From positions 1-34,286 of the forward strand of contig PABA01000073.1 in NCBI GenBank assembly GCA_002699025.1: DNA of 34,286 nt, in the 5' to 3' direction. Below the pieces are notes generated by a model. That model worked only from the letters and a program-made list of their open reading frames with translations, did no database searches and was not told the origin of the DNA. Below, piece by piece: positions 26,237 to 33,920 of this stretch. Every line of letters begins with the position of its first letter. Positions within the stretch are counted from its first letter, which is position 1. Position numbers and translations under genes: made by a program. The DNA is from Sandaracinus sp. (GTDB lineage: Bacteria; Myxococcota_A; Polyangia; Polyangiales; Houyiibacteriaceae).

Positions 26237-27672
26237 CCGCGACCGAACGACCGACCCTCGCCCTCGCCGGCGCCTCCGGCTTCGTGGGGAGCGCCCTCCG
26301 CCGCGCCCTCGCCGACGAGTACCGGCTCGTCGGCCTGAGCCGCCGCCCGCGCCGGAGCCCGGACACCGAGTGGCGCGTCTGCGACCTCTACTCGCTCCTC
26401 GACGTGGAGCAGGCCCTCGCGGGCTGCGACGTCGCGCTCTACCTCGTTCACTCGATGCTCCCCTCGGCGCGCCTCACGCAGGGGAGCTTCGCCGACCTCG
26501 ACCTGGTGCTCGCCGACAACTTCGCCCGGGCCGCCGCGAAGGCCGGCGTGAAGCACATCGTGTACCTCGGCGGGCTGGTCCCGGACCTGCCCGAGGCGGA
26601 GCTCTCCGCGCACCTGCGCAGCCGGCTCGAGGTGGAGCGGGCGCTCGGGGCGCATGGCGTGCCCGTGACGGCGCTCCGGGCCGGGCTGGTCGTCGGCGCG
26701 GGAGGCTCCTCGCTCCACATCATGGTCTCGCTCGTGAAGCGGCTCCCGGCGATGGTGACGCCGGCCTGGACCGCGTCGCCGACGCAGCCGATCGCGCTCG
26801 AGGACGTCATCCGGGCCGTGCGCCACGCGCTGCCGCGCCCCGAAGAGGCGGGCGTCTACGACATCGGCGGGCCGGACGTGATGAGCTACCGGGAGATGAT
26901 GGCGCGGACGGCGCGCGTGCTCGGCAAGCGGCGGCCCACGCTGCCCGTGCCCCTCTTCACGCCCGAGCTCTCGACGCTCTGGGTCACGCTCGTCACGGGC
27001 GCGCCGCGGGCGCTCGTCGGGCCCCTGGTGCAGAGCCTCCGGCACGCGATGGTCGCGCGGCCCAACCCGCTCCTCGCCTCGCTCTTGGAGGACGCGCAGG
27101 GCTTCGAGGAGGCGCTCCGCGCGGCCCTGGACGAGGAGGCGCGCGCCTCGGCCACGCCGCGGGTCGCCGATCGGGCGGCGGAGCGCCGCGAGCACCGGCC
27201 GGCGCGGACCGTGCGCTCGGTGCAGCGGCTGCCGCGGCCGGCGGGGCTCGACGCGGACGACGTGGCGCGCGCGTACCTCGACTGGCTGCCGCGGCACCTC
27301 TGGCCGGTGCTGCGCGCCGAGCGCGATGGGGACGTGGTCTCCCTCGGCTTCTGGGGCCTGCCGAGGCCGCTCCTCGAGCTCACGCTCAGCGCGGAGCGGA
27401 GCACGCCGGACCGGGCGCTCTTCTACGTCACCGGGGGCCTGCTCGCGCGGACCGACGGGCCGCGGCCGGGGCGGCTCGAGTTCCGCCGCGTCATGGGGGA
27501 CGCCGTGCTGGCGGCGATCCACGACTTCCAGCCGGCGCTCCCCTGGCCCGTGTACAAGGCGACGCAGGCCCTCGCGCACCTCGAGGTCATGCACGCCTTC
27601 GGGCGGCACCTCCGCGCGCTCGAGCGGGCGCCGACGTCGGCGGCGGGGAAGCTGGTCGAGGCGCGCCCATGA
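26233..27672 (+). CDS. SDR-type NAD(P)-binding oxidoreductase with DUF2867 C-terminus (YbjT-like)
   Basis: 479 residues. N-terminal Rossmann fold of the atypical SDR/NmrA type with the nucleotide-binding GASGFVG at 13-19, LYLVHSM in place of a typical active-site strand, and HIVYLGGLVPD. The Tyr-x3-Lys catalytic pair of classical SDRs is not apparent. The C-terminal about 150 residues (from about 325: YLDWLPRHLWPVLRAERDGD to HAFGRHLRALE) match the DUF2867 domain that follows the SDR part in YbjT-like proteins. Substrate unknown. The GTG at 26233 overlaps the cytochrome gene stop (GTGA) and the stop overlaps a 13-codon ORF, so it is the middle gene of a coupled redox operon. NAD(P)H supply or quinone-linked electron flow to the haem proteins is inference. 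Confidence 0.88.
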   Translation: MTATERPTLALAGASGFVGSALRRALADEYRLVGLSRRPRRSPDTEWRVCDLYSLLDVEQALAGCDVALYLVHSMLPSARLTQGSFADLDLVLADNFARAAAKAGVKHIVYLGGLVPDLPEAELSAHLRSRLEVERALGAHGVPVTALRAGLVVGAGGSSLHIMVSLVKRLPAMVTPAWTASPTQPIALEDVIRAVRHALPRPEEAGVYDIGGPDVMSYREMMARTARVLGKRRPTLPVPLFTPELSTLWVTLVTGAPRALVGPLVQSLRHAMVARPNPLLASLLEDAQGFEEALRAALDEEARASATPRVADRAAERREHRPARTVRSVQRLPRPAGLDADDVARAYLDWLPRHLWPVLRAERDGDVVSLGFWGLPRPLLELTLSAERSTPDRALFYVTGGLLARTDGPRPGRLEFRRVMGDAVLAAIHDFQPALPWPVYKATQALAHLEVMHAFGRHLRALERAPTSAAGKLVEARP

Positions 27673-27710
27673 GCATGCGGGTCTTGGCGGCGGTGAGGGA
27701 GCGCGCATGA
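27669..27710 (+). CDS. 13-codon mini-ORF bridging two genes
   Basis: ATG at 27669 overlaps the SDR stop as ATGA and reads MSMRVLAAVRERA, ending in TGA at 27708-27710, which in turn overlaps the ATG of the next gene as ATGA. Both junctions are perfect 4-base overlaps. A ribosome could therefore pass from the SDR gene to the haem membrane gene in one step each. It may only relay ribosomes rather than make a functional peptide; the next gene also has its own GAGGGA site inside the mini-ORF. Confidence 0.4.
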   Translation: MSMRVLAAVRERA

Positions 27711-28336
27711 GCGAGGGGGAGCCGTCTTCGCGGTCCCGGGGGCGACGGCGCCCGAACGCGCTCGTGGCCGGCCTCGCGCTCGCGCTCCTCGCCGGGGTCG
27801 GCGTGGCCGCGGCCGGGGAGAGCTGGGCGTGGGGGCGCGGGCTCGTGCTCGCGCGCGGCGCCGGTTGGGGGGCCCTCGGCGCGCTGGCGCTCGCGCTCGG
27901 CGCCACGCCGATCGGGCGGCTCGGGCGCGCGCTCGGTCGGCGCTGGAGGGTCGCTCCCGCGCGCCGGGCCCTCGGGCTCGCCGCCGCGGCGCTCGCCACG
28001 CTCCACGCCGGGGCGGCGCTCTGGGGCCCACTGGCAGGCGCGTGGGACGCGCTCTTCGGCTGGCCCTACCTCCGCGCCGGCGCGCTCGCGCTGGCTGTCC
28101 TCCTGGCGCTCGCGCTCACATCCTTTCCGCGGGCGGTGAAGGCGCTCCGCGTGCGCCACTGGAAGGCGCTCCATCGGCTCGCCTACCCGGCCGCCGGGCT
28201 CGCCTTCGTGCACGTCCTCCTCGGGCCCTTCGCCCCGCGCCGCTGGGCGCTCGGCCTCCTCGGGGCCCTCCTCGTGACGCAGCTCCTTCGGGCGTTGCCG
28301 GAGCGGCCGCGGGGCGAAACCGCGCCGAGCGCCTGA
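27707..28336 (+). CDS. MsrQ-like haem-binding membrane protein (ferric reductase-like domain)
   Basis: 209 residues, five or six membrane helices. The haem-ligand histidines fit MsrQ: His100 (LATLHAGAAL), His156 (WKALHRLAYPAAG) and His169 (LAFVHVLLG), with the last two 13 residues apart as in the family. ALGATPIGRLGRALG and PRAVKALRVRHWKALHRL are also family-like. MsrQ passes electrons from quinol to the methionine-sulfoxide reductase MsrP; no msrP is in this window, so the partner may be the di-heme protein two genes upstream (inference). The ATG at 27707 is preceded by GAGGGA at 27695-27700, a 6-base spacing, and overlaps the mini-ORF stop. Confidence 0.85.
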   Translation: MSEGEPSSRSRGRRRPNALVAGLALALLAGVGVAAAGESWAWGRGLVLARGAGWGALGALALALGATPIGRLGRALGRRWRVAPARRALGLAAAALATLHAGAALWGPLAGAWDALFGWPYLRAGALALAVLLALALTSFPRAVKALRVRHWKALHRLAYPAAGLAFVHVLLGPFAPRRWALGLLGALLVTQLLRALPERPRGETAPSA

Positions 28337-28342
28337 GGCTGG

Positions 28343-28356
28343 CCCCGGTCCCGGGG
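28343..28356 (+). terminator. Hairpin after the MsrQ-like gene
   Basis: CCCCG (28343-28347) pairs with CGGGG (28352-28356) around GTCC, 6 bases after the stop. A second inverted repeat, GCGTCG/CGACGC at 28370-28375 and 28388-28393, follows. No T-tract. The 28337-28568 gap lies between convergent genes and contains no other supported feature apart from a 12-base direct repeat, GAGAGGGCGATC, twice near 28500-28525. Confidence 0.35.
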
Positions 28357-28568
28357 GCGCGGAGCCCTCGCGTCGTTCCGGGGGCAGCGACGCCCGGGGG
28401 AGTGGCCGCGTCGCAGGTGGACGGCTGCACCGAGCAGAAGGCGCCGCGCGGAAGGCGCCGGTCGCGTCGGGCGCGGGCGGGACTCGAGAACGAGCTCGAG
28501 AGGGCGATCGAGAGGGCGATCGACATCGAGGCGGCGCGCGCCGTCGTCCGCGCCGTCGGTCCCAGCCC

Positions 28569-29264
28569 TCAGTCCCAGCCGATGCCGGGTTTCGCGCGGC
28601 CGGCGTCGTGGTCCCACTCGTCGGCGAGCACCGCGAAGAGGTAGGTGTCGTGGTAGCCCGGCGCCGCGTCCGGCGGGTAGCCGAGGTAGCGCTCGGCGCG
28701 CATGTGGCCCTCGAGGCGAAGGCCGAGCTTCTCGCAGACGCGCCGCGAGGCGACGTTCTCCGTGGCCACGTAGACGATCAGGCGCCGGAGCCCCCAGCCC
28801 CCGGCCGAGCTGGGCGTGAGCGCGGCGCCCATGAGCGCGCCGATGGCCTCCGTGCAGAGCCCCCGCCCCGTGGCGTCGCGCCGGATCCAGTAGCCGACCT
28901 CCGCCTGGCGGAGCATCGGGCGGATGTCGTGGAGCCCGGTCGCGCCGAGGAGGCGTCCGCTCCGGCGTTCGAAGATGCCCATGGGGAAGTCGCAGGCGTC
29001 CCCGCGGGCGGCGGCCCGGCGCACGCGCTCGACGTAGTGGATCGAGTGCTCGACGCGTTGGTGGTCCGTCGAGGCCCAGGTCATCCAGGGGAGGATGGCG
29101 TCCCGGCTCGCGTCGATGGCCTCGAAGAGGGCCGGGCCGTCGCCGAAGCGGTAGAGGCGCACGAGGGCGCGCTCGGTCTCGGCGCCTTCCGGGCGTGGGT
29201 CGGGGGCGCGCCAGGGGGCCGGGTCGCGCAGGTAGGCCAGCCAGCTGTCGGGATCGTCCTGCAT
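28569..29264 (-). CDS. GNAT-family N-acetyltransferase (RimJ/RimL-like)
   Basis: 231 residues. The RimJ/RimL-type GNAT fold is seen in VRLYRFGDGPALFEAI, ILPWMTW, the strand IFERRSGRLLGATGLHDI, EVGYWIRRDATGRGLCTEAI (the acetyl-CoA loop, in the place of the R/Q-x2-G-x-G/A motif) and the C-terminal NVASRRVCEKLGLRLEG. Transfers acetyl to an amino group on a protein N-terminus or small molecule; the target cannot be told. The ATG at 29264 is chosen because family homology begins soon after. It follows the AgmX-domain lipoprotein by 14 bases on the same strand, so they are probably co-transcribed. Confidence 0.9.
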   Translation of the reverse strand: MQDDPDSWLAYLRDPAPWRAPDPRPEGAETERALVRLYRFGDGPALFEAIDASRDAILPWMTWASTDHQRVEHSIHYVERVRRAAARGDACDFPMGIFERRSGRLLGATGLHDIRPMLRQAEVGYWIRRDATGRGLCTEAIGALMGAALTPSSAGGWGLRRLIVYVATENVASRRVCEKLGLRLEGHMRAERYLGYPPDAAPGYHDTYLFAVLADEWDHDAGRAKPGIGWD

Positions 29265-29278
29265 CTCAGACCACGATC

Positions 29279-30805
29279 TCAGCCGCCGGCCGTGAGCTGG
29301 AAGGGGTACTCGACGACGGCCACGCCCCCGCCCTCGGGCTCGGGGAGGGTCCAGCGGCGGATCGCGCGGGCCACGCAGCTCTCGACGTGCTGGTTCTCGA
29401 GCGTCGAGCGGTGCACCACTGCCGACTGCACGGCGCCCGTGGGGGCGACGACGAAGCGGACGACGACCTCGCCCTCGAGGTCCGGGCGCTGGTTCAGCTG
29501 CTGCTCGTAGCAGAAGCGGAGCTCGTTGATGTGACCGTGGGCGACCCGGCGCACGACCGCTTCCGGGAGGCGGCCGCGGACCTGGACGCGGCCCGGGCGC
29601 ACGCGGGGGACGCGCGGCCTCGGGGGCGCCCGCACGACGACCCGGTGGTGACGCTGCGGGAGGGCCGGCTCGTCCTCGAGGGAGAGGGCGAGGACCCGGA
29701 CGCGCTCCCGGGGTGCGGGCGTGGCTTCGAGGGGGAGGAGGGCGTCGACGGCGGATGGATCGAGGATGGCGAAGGCGCGCCAGGGCAGCGGGTCGGCGAG
29801 CACGTCGGGCTCCCAGGCGCGGACGAAGTCGCCCGCGCTCTCGAGCCCCATCGCCTCGAGGGCGCGCCCGACGCGGCGACGCATCTCGCCGGCGAGGAGC
29901 CCGAGCTCGTTGGGGTCCGGTTGAAGGTCGCGGGTGCCGTAGCCGCTGCGTCGGCGGCGGGGGGCGCGGACGCGCTCGCCTCGCTCGGGGCGCGCGCCCG
30001 GGGCGAGGTCGGCCGCGTGGTGGAGGCGCTCCCCGTCGAACCACCAGAGGTGCGCCAGGGCGTGCTCTCCGACGCGGGGGCCGTCCTCGTCCATCTCGAG
30101 GATGGCGCGGGCGCTGCCGGGGAGCGTGCCGTTGTACAGGAGGACCGGGGTGCGCGTCTCGCCGACCTGGATACAGGGGCGTGGGTCGCGGACGTAGTGA
30201 TCGATCTCGGCCGCTTCGCAGACGCCGCCGTGCTCGCGTAGGAGGCTCGCGCAGTGGGGGGAGGAAGCGTCGGGGGCGCGCGCGCCGTCGCAGCGGCCGT
30301 CGATCCGGGCGGTCCAGGCGAAGCCGGCGTCGTCGCGGGAGGTCGGCGCGGGCCAGGCCTCGTGGAGGCCAGGGAAGGCGACGCGGAGCGTGATCGGTGT
30401 CGTCGGGTCCCAGCGCTCGCCCGGGCTGAGGTAGAGGATGGGCTTGCGGACGCCCAGGCCCGGATCGACGACGACGTGGGGGGTGGTCTCGAGGGCGTCG
30501 AGGCGCCGCTCGCCGGTCGCGACGCCGGAGGTCGCGAGCTCGGCGCCCTCGGCGAAGACGCGCACCAGGCCCCACTCCTCGAGTCGGTAGTCGGCGGGGG
30601 CGTCGGGGGCGTCGGTGGGCGCGTCGGGCTCGGAGCCGGGCGACTCGGTCTGCTCGGCTCGCTCGGTCGGCTCGGTCGGCTCGGGCTGGGGGCCGGGGGG
30701 CGTGTCCGCGGTGGGAGTCGCGGGGGGCGGCACGTCGGTCGTGGCTCGGTCCTCGGGTGGGCCCGAGCAGGCCGCGAGGAGAATCAGCAGGACCAGGCGC
30801 CGCAC
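29279..30805 (-). CDS. Lipoprotein with AgmX/PglI-type C-terminal domain
   Basis: 508 residues. Signal LVLLILLAAC puts the lipidated Cys at 13. Pro/Glu/Thr-rich linker (about 15-75), then an unassigned central region (about 75-400) with ILYLSPGERWD and several cysteines, and a C-terminal 95-residue domain (about 410-505). That last domain has LPEAVVRRVAHGHINELRFCYEQQL, then EGEVVVRFVVAPTGAVQSAVV and CVARAIRRWTLPEP. This is the TonB-like fold of the AgmX/PglI C-terminus of myxobacterial gliding-related proteins. Here it is joined to a lipoprotein, not to a membrane protein with a cytoplasmic FHA domain. The GTG at 30805 has a TACCCT hexamer 6 bases upstream. A role in envelope or motility complexes is inference. 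Confidence 0.85.
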   Translation of the reverse strand: MRRLVLLILLAACSGPPEDRATTDVPPPATPTADTPPGPQPEPTEPTERAEQTESPGSEPDAPTDAPDAPADYRLEEWGLVRVFAEGAELATSGVATGERRLDALETTPHVVVDPGLGVRKPILYLSPGERWDPTTPITLRVAFPGLHEAWPAPTSRDDAGFAWTARIDGRCDGARAPDASSPHCASLLREHGGVCEAAEIDHYVRDPRPCIQVGETRTPVLLYNGTLPGSARAILEMDEDGPRVGEHALAHLWWFDGERLHHAADLAPGARPERGERVRAPRRRRSGYGTRDLQPDPNELGLLAGEMRRRVGRALEAMGLESAGDFVRAWEPDVLADPLPWRAFAILDPSAVDALLPLEATPAPRERVRVLALSLEDEPALPQRHHRVVVRAPPRPRVPRVRPGRVQVRGRLPEAVVRRVAHGHINELRFCYEQQLNQRPDLEGEVVVRFVVAPTGAVQSAVVHRSTLENQHVESCVARAIRRWTLPEPEGGGVAVVEYPFQLTAGG

Positions 30806-30811
30806 GCCCCG

Positions 30812-30817
30812 AGGGTA
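30812..30817 (-). promoter_or_regulatory. -10 element TACCCT, leaderless start candidate
   Basis: On the minus strand TACCCT is followed by six bases and then the GTG start at 30805. The same hexamer precedes the RNase D gene. Confidence 0.5.
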
Positions 30818-30874
30818 TCAGAGCGCGAGTGTTTCCTCGGGGGGGGTGGTATCGGGGGCGGAGGGGGGCGCGCG

Positions 30875-31999
30875 CTACTCGCCGGCTTCGACTGGCTCGC
30901 CCGGTGGGGAGGCGTGCCCGTCCCTCGGCTGCTTCGCGCCACCGGTCTCCGCGCTGGTGTCGGCGTCGGCTTCGCGGGCCTTCGGCGCCGGTCCGAGGAG
31001 CACGGCGACCCAGCCGAGGTCCTCCGTGTTCTCGAGCCAGGTCTTCACCGCCATGGTCAGGGGGCCCGAGAGGAGCGCGCCGACCGGGCCGAGGAGGAAG
31101 GCCCAGACGAGCATGGAGAGGAAGACGACCAGCGGCGAGAGGCCGAGCGCGTCGCCCATGAGGCGCGGCTCCAGGAGGCTGCCGATGAGCATGTTCACGA
31201 CCAGGTAGCCGCCCATGACCGCGAGGGCGATGCCGGGGCCGTGGAGGATGAGCGCGAGGATGGTCGGCGGGATGGCCGCGAGGATCGAGCCGACGGTCGG
31301 GATGAAGTTCAGGAGGAAGGCGAGGAGGCCCCAGAGGAGCGGCAGGTCGACGTCGAGCACGTGGCACCAGACGCCCACGACGACGCCGGTCGCGAGGCTC
31401 GTGCCCAGCTTCACGACGAGGAAGCCCTTCACCTCGCGGCCGGCCTCGTTGAGCGCCTCGAGGTCGGCGTTGTCCGTGACGACGCGGAGGATCTTCCGCT
31501 TCAGGGTGGTCGCCTCGATGAGCATGAAGGCGACGACGAAGAGGACGAGCACCGTGCGGGAGACGACGGAGACGACGCTCTGGAAGGCCATGCCGAAGGC
31601 GTCCATGAGCGTCTTCGGATCGGCCAGGCCCCGGAGCGACTCGCCGCTGACCTCGACGCCGTGCGCGACGAGCCAGGTGCGCGTGCCCTCGAGCAGATCC
31701 GTGAAGCGCTCGATGTAGAAGCCCTTGCGGGTGGCGAGCTCGGCGGCGGCGCTGCCGATGACGACGCCGAGGGCGCCGAGGGCGAGGGCGTCGACGAGGA
31801 GGCCGGCGAGGACGGCGAGGAAGCTCGGTACGCGCTTGTCGCGCAGCCAGAGGACCAGCGGCGCGGTGACGGCGGCGATGAAGCCTGCGAGGAGGACGAT
31901 GGAGAAGACGGGGCGGCCGAAGTAGAGCGCGGCCGCCACGATGGCGATCGAGGCGGCGGTGCTGGCGGCGTTCTTCGCGCGGCGCGGGCCCACGGGCAC
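30875..31999 (-). CDS. AI-2E family transporter (PerM/YdiK-like)
   Basis: 374 residues with seven or eight membrane segments. The paired N-terminal helices (about 10-45) and LVLWLRDKRVPSFLAVLAGLL are followed by a soluble insertion (about 85-150). The conserved C-terminal half has FLLNFIPTVGSILAAIPPTILALI and LEPRLMGDALGLSPLVVFLSMLVWAFLLG, hallmark motifs of the UPF0118/AI-2E exporter family. Family members have been linked to AI-2 export or Na+/H+ antiport; the substrate here is unknown. The C-terminal 40 residues are an unstructured polar tail. Start GTG at 31999 has an ideal GGAGG six bases upstream (32006-32010 on the minus strand). Confidence 0.93.
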   Translation of the reverse strand: MPVGPRRAKNAASTAASIAIVAAALYFGRPVFSIVLLAGFIAAVTAPLVLWLRDKRVPSFLAVLAGLLVDALALGALGVVIGSAAAELATRKGFYIERFTDLLEGTRTWLVAHGVEVSGESLRGLADPKTLMDAFGMAFQSVVSVVSRTVLVLFVVAFMLIEATTLKRKILRVVTDNADLEALNEAGREVKGFLVVKLGTSLATGVVVGVWCHVLDVDLPLLWGLLAFLLNFIPTVGSILAAIPPTILALILHGPGIALAVMGGYLVVNMLIGSLLEPRLMGDALGLSPLVVFLSMLVWAFLLGPVGALLSGPLTMAVKTWLENTEDLGWVAVLLGPAPKAREADADTSAETGGAKQPRDGHASPPGEPVEAGE

Positions 32000-32058
32000 A
32001 AGCTACCTCCGGGTCCGAGAACGCGCGAGAAGGCGTCTGGATTTCGGGGGGCTGCGGA

Positions 32059-33207
32059 TCAGCGCGGGACGAGCACGAGGCCCTGGCCCTCGAAGGCCAG
32101 CGCGCGTTCGCCGGCGAGGAGCGCCTTCACGTCGGCGCCCACGAGCGCGTGGCGCCAGCCTTCGTCGAGTCGGCTCGGGGCTCCGCGTACCAGGGAGGAG
32201 ACGTCGTCGCGCGTCGCGAGGACGGCCGGGTCGAGGTTCTCGCGGCTCGCGACCTCGCTGAGCCAGGCCTGGCAGAGGGCCACGGCGGCGCCGTTCGCCT
32301 TCGGGCCGCTGGCCTTCGGGGGAATCTCGACGGCGTCGTCGGGGAGGTCGAGGCCTGCGCGGGCGGCTTCGAGGATGCCCTTCGTCGTCGCGTCGTCGAG
32401 GCGTCGGCGGTCGAGGCCGCGGGTGCGTTTCAGGTCGCCCGGGCTCTTCGGTGGGCGGTGCGCGAGGGCGAGGAGGGAGAGGTCGTTCAGGACCGAGCGG
32501 ACGGGGCGGTCGCGGCGGGCGGCCTCGCGTTCGCGCCAGGCGGCGAGGGTCTGGGCGACGCGCCGGGCGCGGCCTTTGAGCTTGTTCTTGCCCTTCAGGC
32601 GCCACCAGGCGCGCTCGGGCTGGCGTGGCGAGCGGTCCTTGGCGCGGGCGCGCTCGCACTCCTCCTCGGCCCAGGCGAGGCGGCCGGCGTTCGCCAGGCG
32701 CTCGCGGAGGACGTCGTGGAGCGAGAGGAGGTGGGCGACGTCGTTGGCGGCGTAGCGGCGTGCGTCGTCGCCGAGGGGGCGGCGGGTCCAGTCGGCGAGC
32801 TGGGAGGCCTTGGGGAGGGAGACGTCGAGGAGGGCTTCGAGGAGGTGGCCGAGGGAGGCTTGCTTGAAGCCGAGGAAGGCGGCGGCGATCTGGGGGTCGA
32901 AGAGGCGCGTGGGCGTGGTGCCGCACTCGCGCTCGAGGATTTCGAGGTCCTGGCTGCAGGCGTGGAGGAGGGCCACGCCCGGCCCTTCGAGCACGGCGCG
33001 GAGCGGGCGGACGTCGACGGCGAGTGGGTCGACGAGGGCGATGTGCTCGCGGTCGTCGTCGGCCCAGGCGAGCTGCACGAGCGCGAGGTGCGGCCAGTAG
33101 GTGCGCTCGCGATGGAACTCGGTGTCGAGGGCGTAGCGGGGGGCGTCGCGCAGCCGCTCGATGGCGTCGGCGAGGGCGGCGTCGGTGTCGATCCACTCGG
33201 GCTTCAC
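32059..33207 (-). CDS. rnd: Ribonuclease D
   Basis: 382 residues, the usual length. 3'-to-5' exoribonuclease for tRNA and other stable RNA maturation. DEDDy catalytic residues: Asp28 and Glu30 (YALDTEFHRE), Asp87 (HACSQDLEIL), and Tyr152/Asp156 (YAANDVAHLL). An HRDC domain follows (about 205-280: RAWWRLKGKNKLKGRARRVAQ, VLNDLSLLALA, LKRTRGLDRRRLD). A second HRDC-like region occupies the end. The GTG at 33207 gives MKPEWIDTD and is the first start in frame before the exonuclease domain. A TACCCT hexamer lies 8 bases before it. A 59-base gap separates it from the transporter gene downstream. Confidence 0.95.
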   Translation of the reverse strand: MKPEWIDTDAALADAIERLRDAPRYALDTEFHRERTYWPHLALVQLAWADDDREHIALVDPLAVDVRPLRAVLEGPGVALLHACSQDLEILERECGTTPTRLFDPQIAAAFLGFKQASLGHLLEALLDVSLPKASQLADWTRRPLGDDARRYAANDVAHLLSLHDVLRERLANAGRLAWAEEECERARAKDRSPRQPERAWWRLKGKNKLKGRARRVAQTLAAWREREAARRDRPVRSVLNDLSLLALAHRPPKSPGDLKRTRGLDRRRLDDATTKGILEAARAGLDLPDDAVEIPPKASGPKANGAAVALCQAWLSEVASRENLDPAVLATRDDVSSLVRGAPSRLDEGWRHALVGADVKALLAGERALAFEGQGLVLVPR

Positions 33208-33215
33208 GGGGCGGC

Positions 33216-33221
33216 AGGGTA
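33216..33221 (-). promoter_or_regulatory. -10 element TACCCT for rnd
   Basis: Minus-strand GCTACCCTGC with TACCCT ending 8 bases before the GTG at 33207, so the transcript would have little or no leader. The 82-base gap to the thioesterase gene leaves room for a separate promoter. Confidence 0.45.
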
Positions 33222-33289
33222 GCACCGCGGCGGTCGGTGGCCTGTGCTCGTTCGCGGTCGGGGGGTCGGGCTCGGGGAGCCGGCCCGGT

Positions 33290-33715
33290 TCAGCCGATCG
33301 CGCGCAGGGCCTTCGCCACGGCCCCCGGGATGGGGGCCTTCTTCCCCTCGCGGTAGGCGTAGGAGATGACGCGCCCGTCGCCTTCGGCGACCAGCTCGCC
33401 GGCCGAGACGACGCGGTAGAGGGTCGTGAAGCGGTCATCGGCGACGTCCTCGACGCGGACGGCGACGACGAGGTCGGCGGGCCAAGCGAGCGGGCGTCGG
33501 AAGACGGCTCGAGTGTGGGCGAGGATGGGGCCGACGCCGGTCTCTTCCATGGTGGAGAGCCAGCCGACTTCGTGGAAGAGCGCGAGGCGGGCGTCCTCGA
33601 ACCAGCGGAAGTAGACCGTGTTGTTGACGTGTCCGAAGGCGTCCATCTGTCCCCAGGAGACTTCGCGCGGGACACGGATGGGCCAGCCCCGGAGGAGCTC
33701 CTCGTTCGTCGGCAT
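33290..33715 (-). CDS. Acyl-CoA thioesterase, 4HBT/YbgC-like hotdog fold
   Basis: 141 residues, single hotdog domain. The catalytic/substrate loop MDAFGHVNNTVYFRWFEDAR (acidic residue Asp25, then GHVNN-x-Y) is diagnostic of the 4-hydroxybenzoyl-CoA thioesterase group. ILAHTRAVFRRPLAWPADLVV then supplies the central strands. Hydrolyses short- or medium-chain acyl-CoA or hydroxybenzoyl-CoA; the exact substrate is unknown. The ATG at 33715 is six bases after a TATCGT hexamer on the same strand, which suggests a leaderless transcript; longer frames running upstream enter the tandem repeat and are not coding. Confidence 0.92.
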   Translation of the reverse strand: MPTNEELLRGWPIRVPREVSWGQMDAFGHVNNTVYFRWFEDARLALFHEVGWLSTMEETGVGPILAHTRAVFRRPLAWPADLVVAVRVEDVADDRFTTLYRVVSAGELVAEGDGRVISYAYREGKKAPIPGAVAKALRAIG

Positions 33716-33721
33716 GGCGGC

Positions 33722-33727
33722 ACGATA
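33722..33727 (-). promoter_or_regulatory. -10 element TATCGT for the thioesterase gene
   Basis: Minus-strand GCTATCGTGC; TATCGT ends 6 bases before the ATG at 33715. No clear Shine-Dalgarno sequence is present, which fits a leaderless start. Confidence 0.5.
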
Positions 33728-33831
33728 GCGCGTGCCTCGTCGCGCCCGGCCGGTCGACGGGGCTCGCCTCCGCGCCGGCTCCGACGCCCTCGCCGAGCCA
33801 CCGCCCGCCCGTCCGGGAGGGAAGCCGGACC

Positions 33832-33920
33832 GTCCCAGGTACGCGCCTCCGTCCCGGGTACGGCGCCTCCGTCCCAGGTACGGCGCCTCCGTCCCGGGTA
33901 CGGCGCCTCCGTCCCGGGTA
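33832..33920. repeat. 20-bp tandem repeat, about 4.5 copies
   Basis: Unit GTCCCRGGTACGGCGCCTCC starts at 33832 (one base short), 33851, 33871 and 33891, with a half copy at 33911. R alternates A, G, A, G, which suggests duplication of a 40-base pair of units. Each G-type copy contains CCCGGG, and every full-length copy contains GGCGCC, so single strands can fold. Confidence 0.9.
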
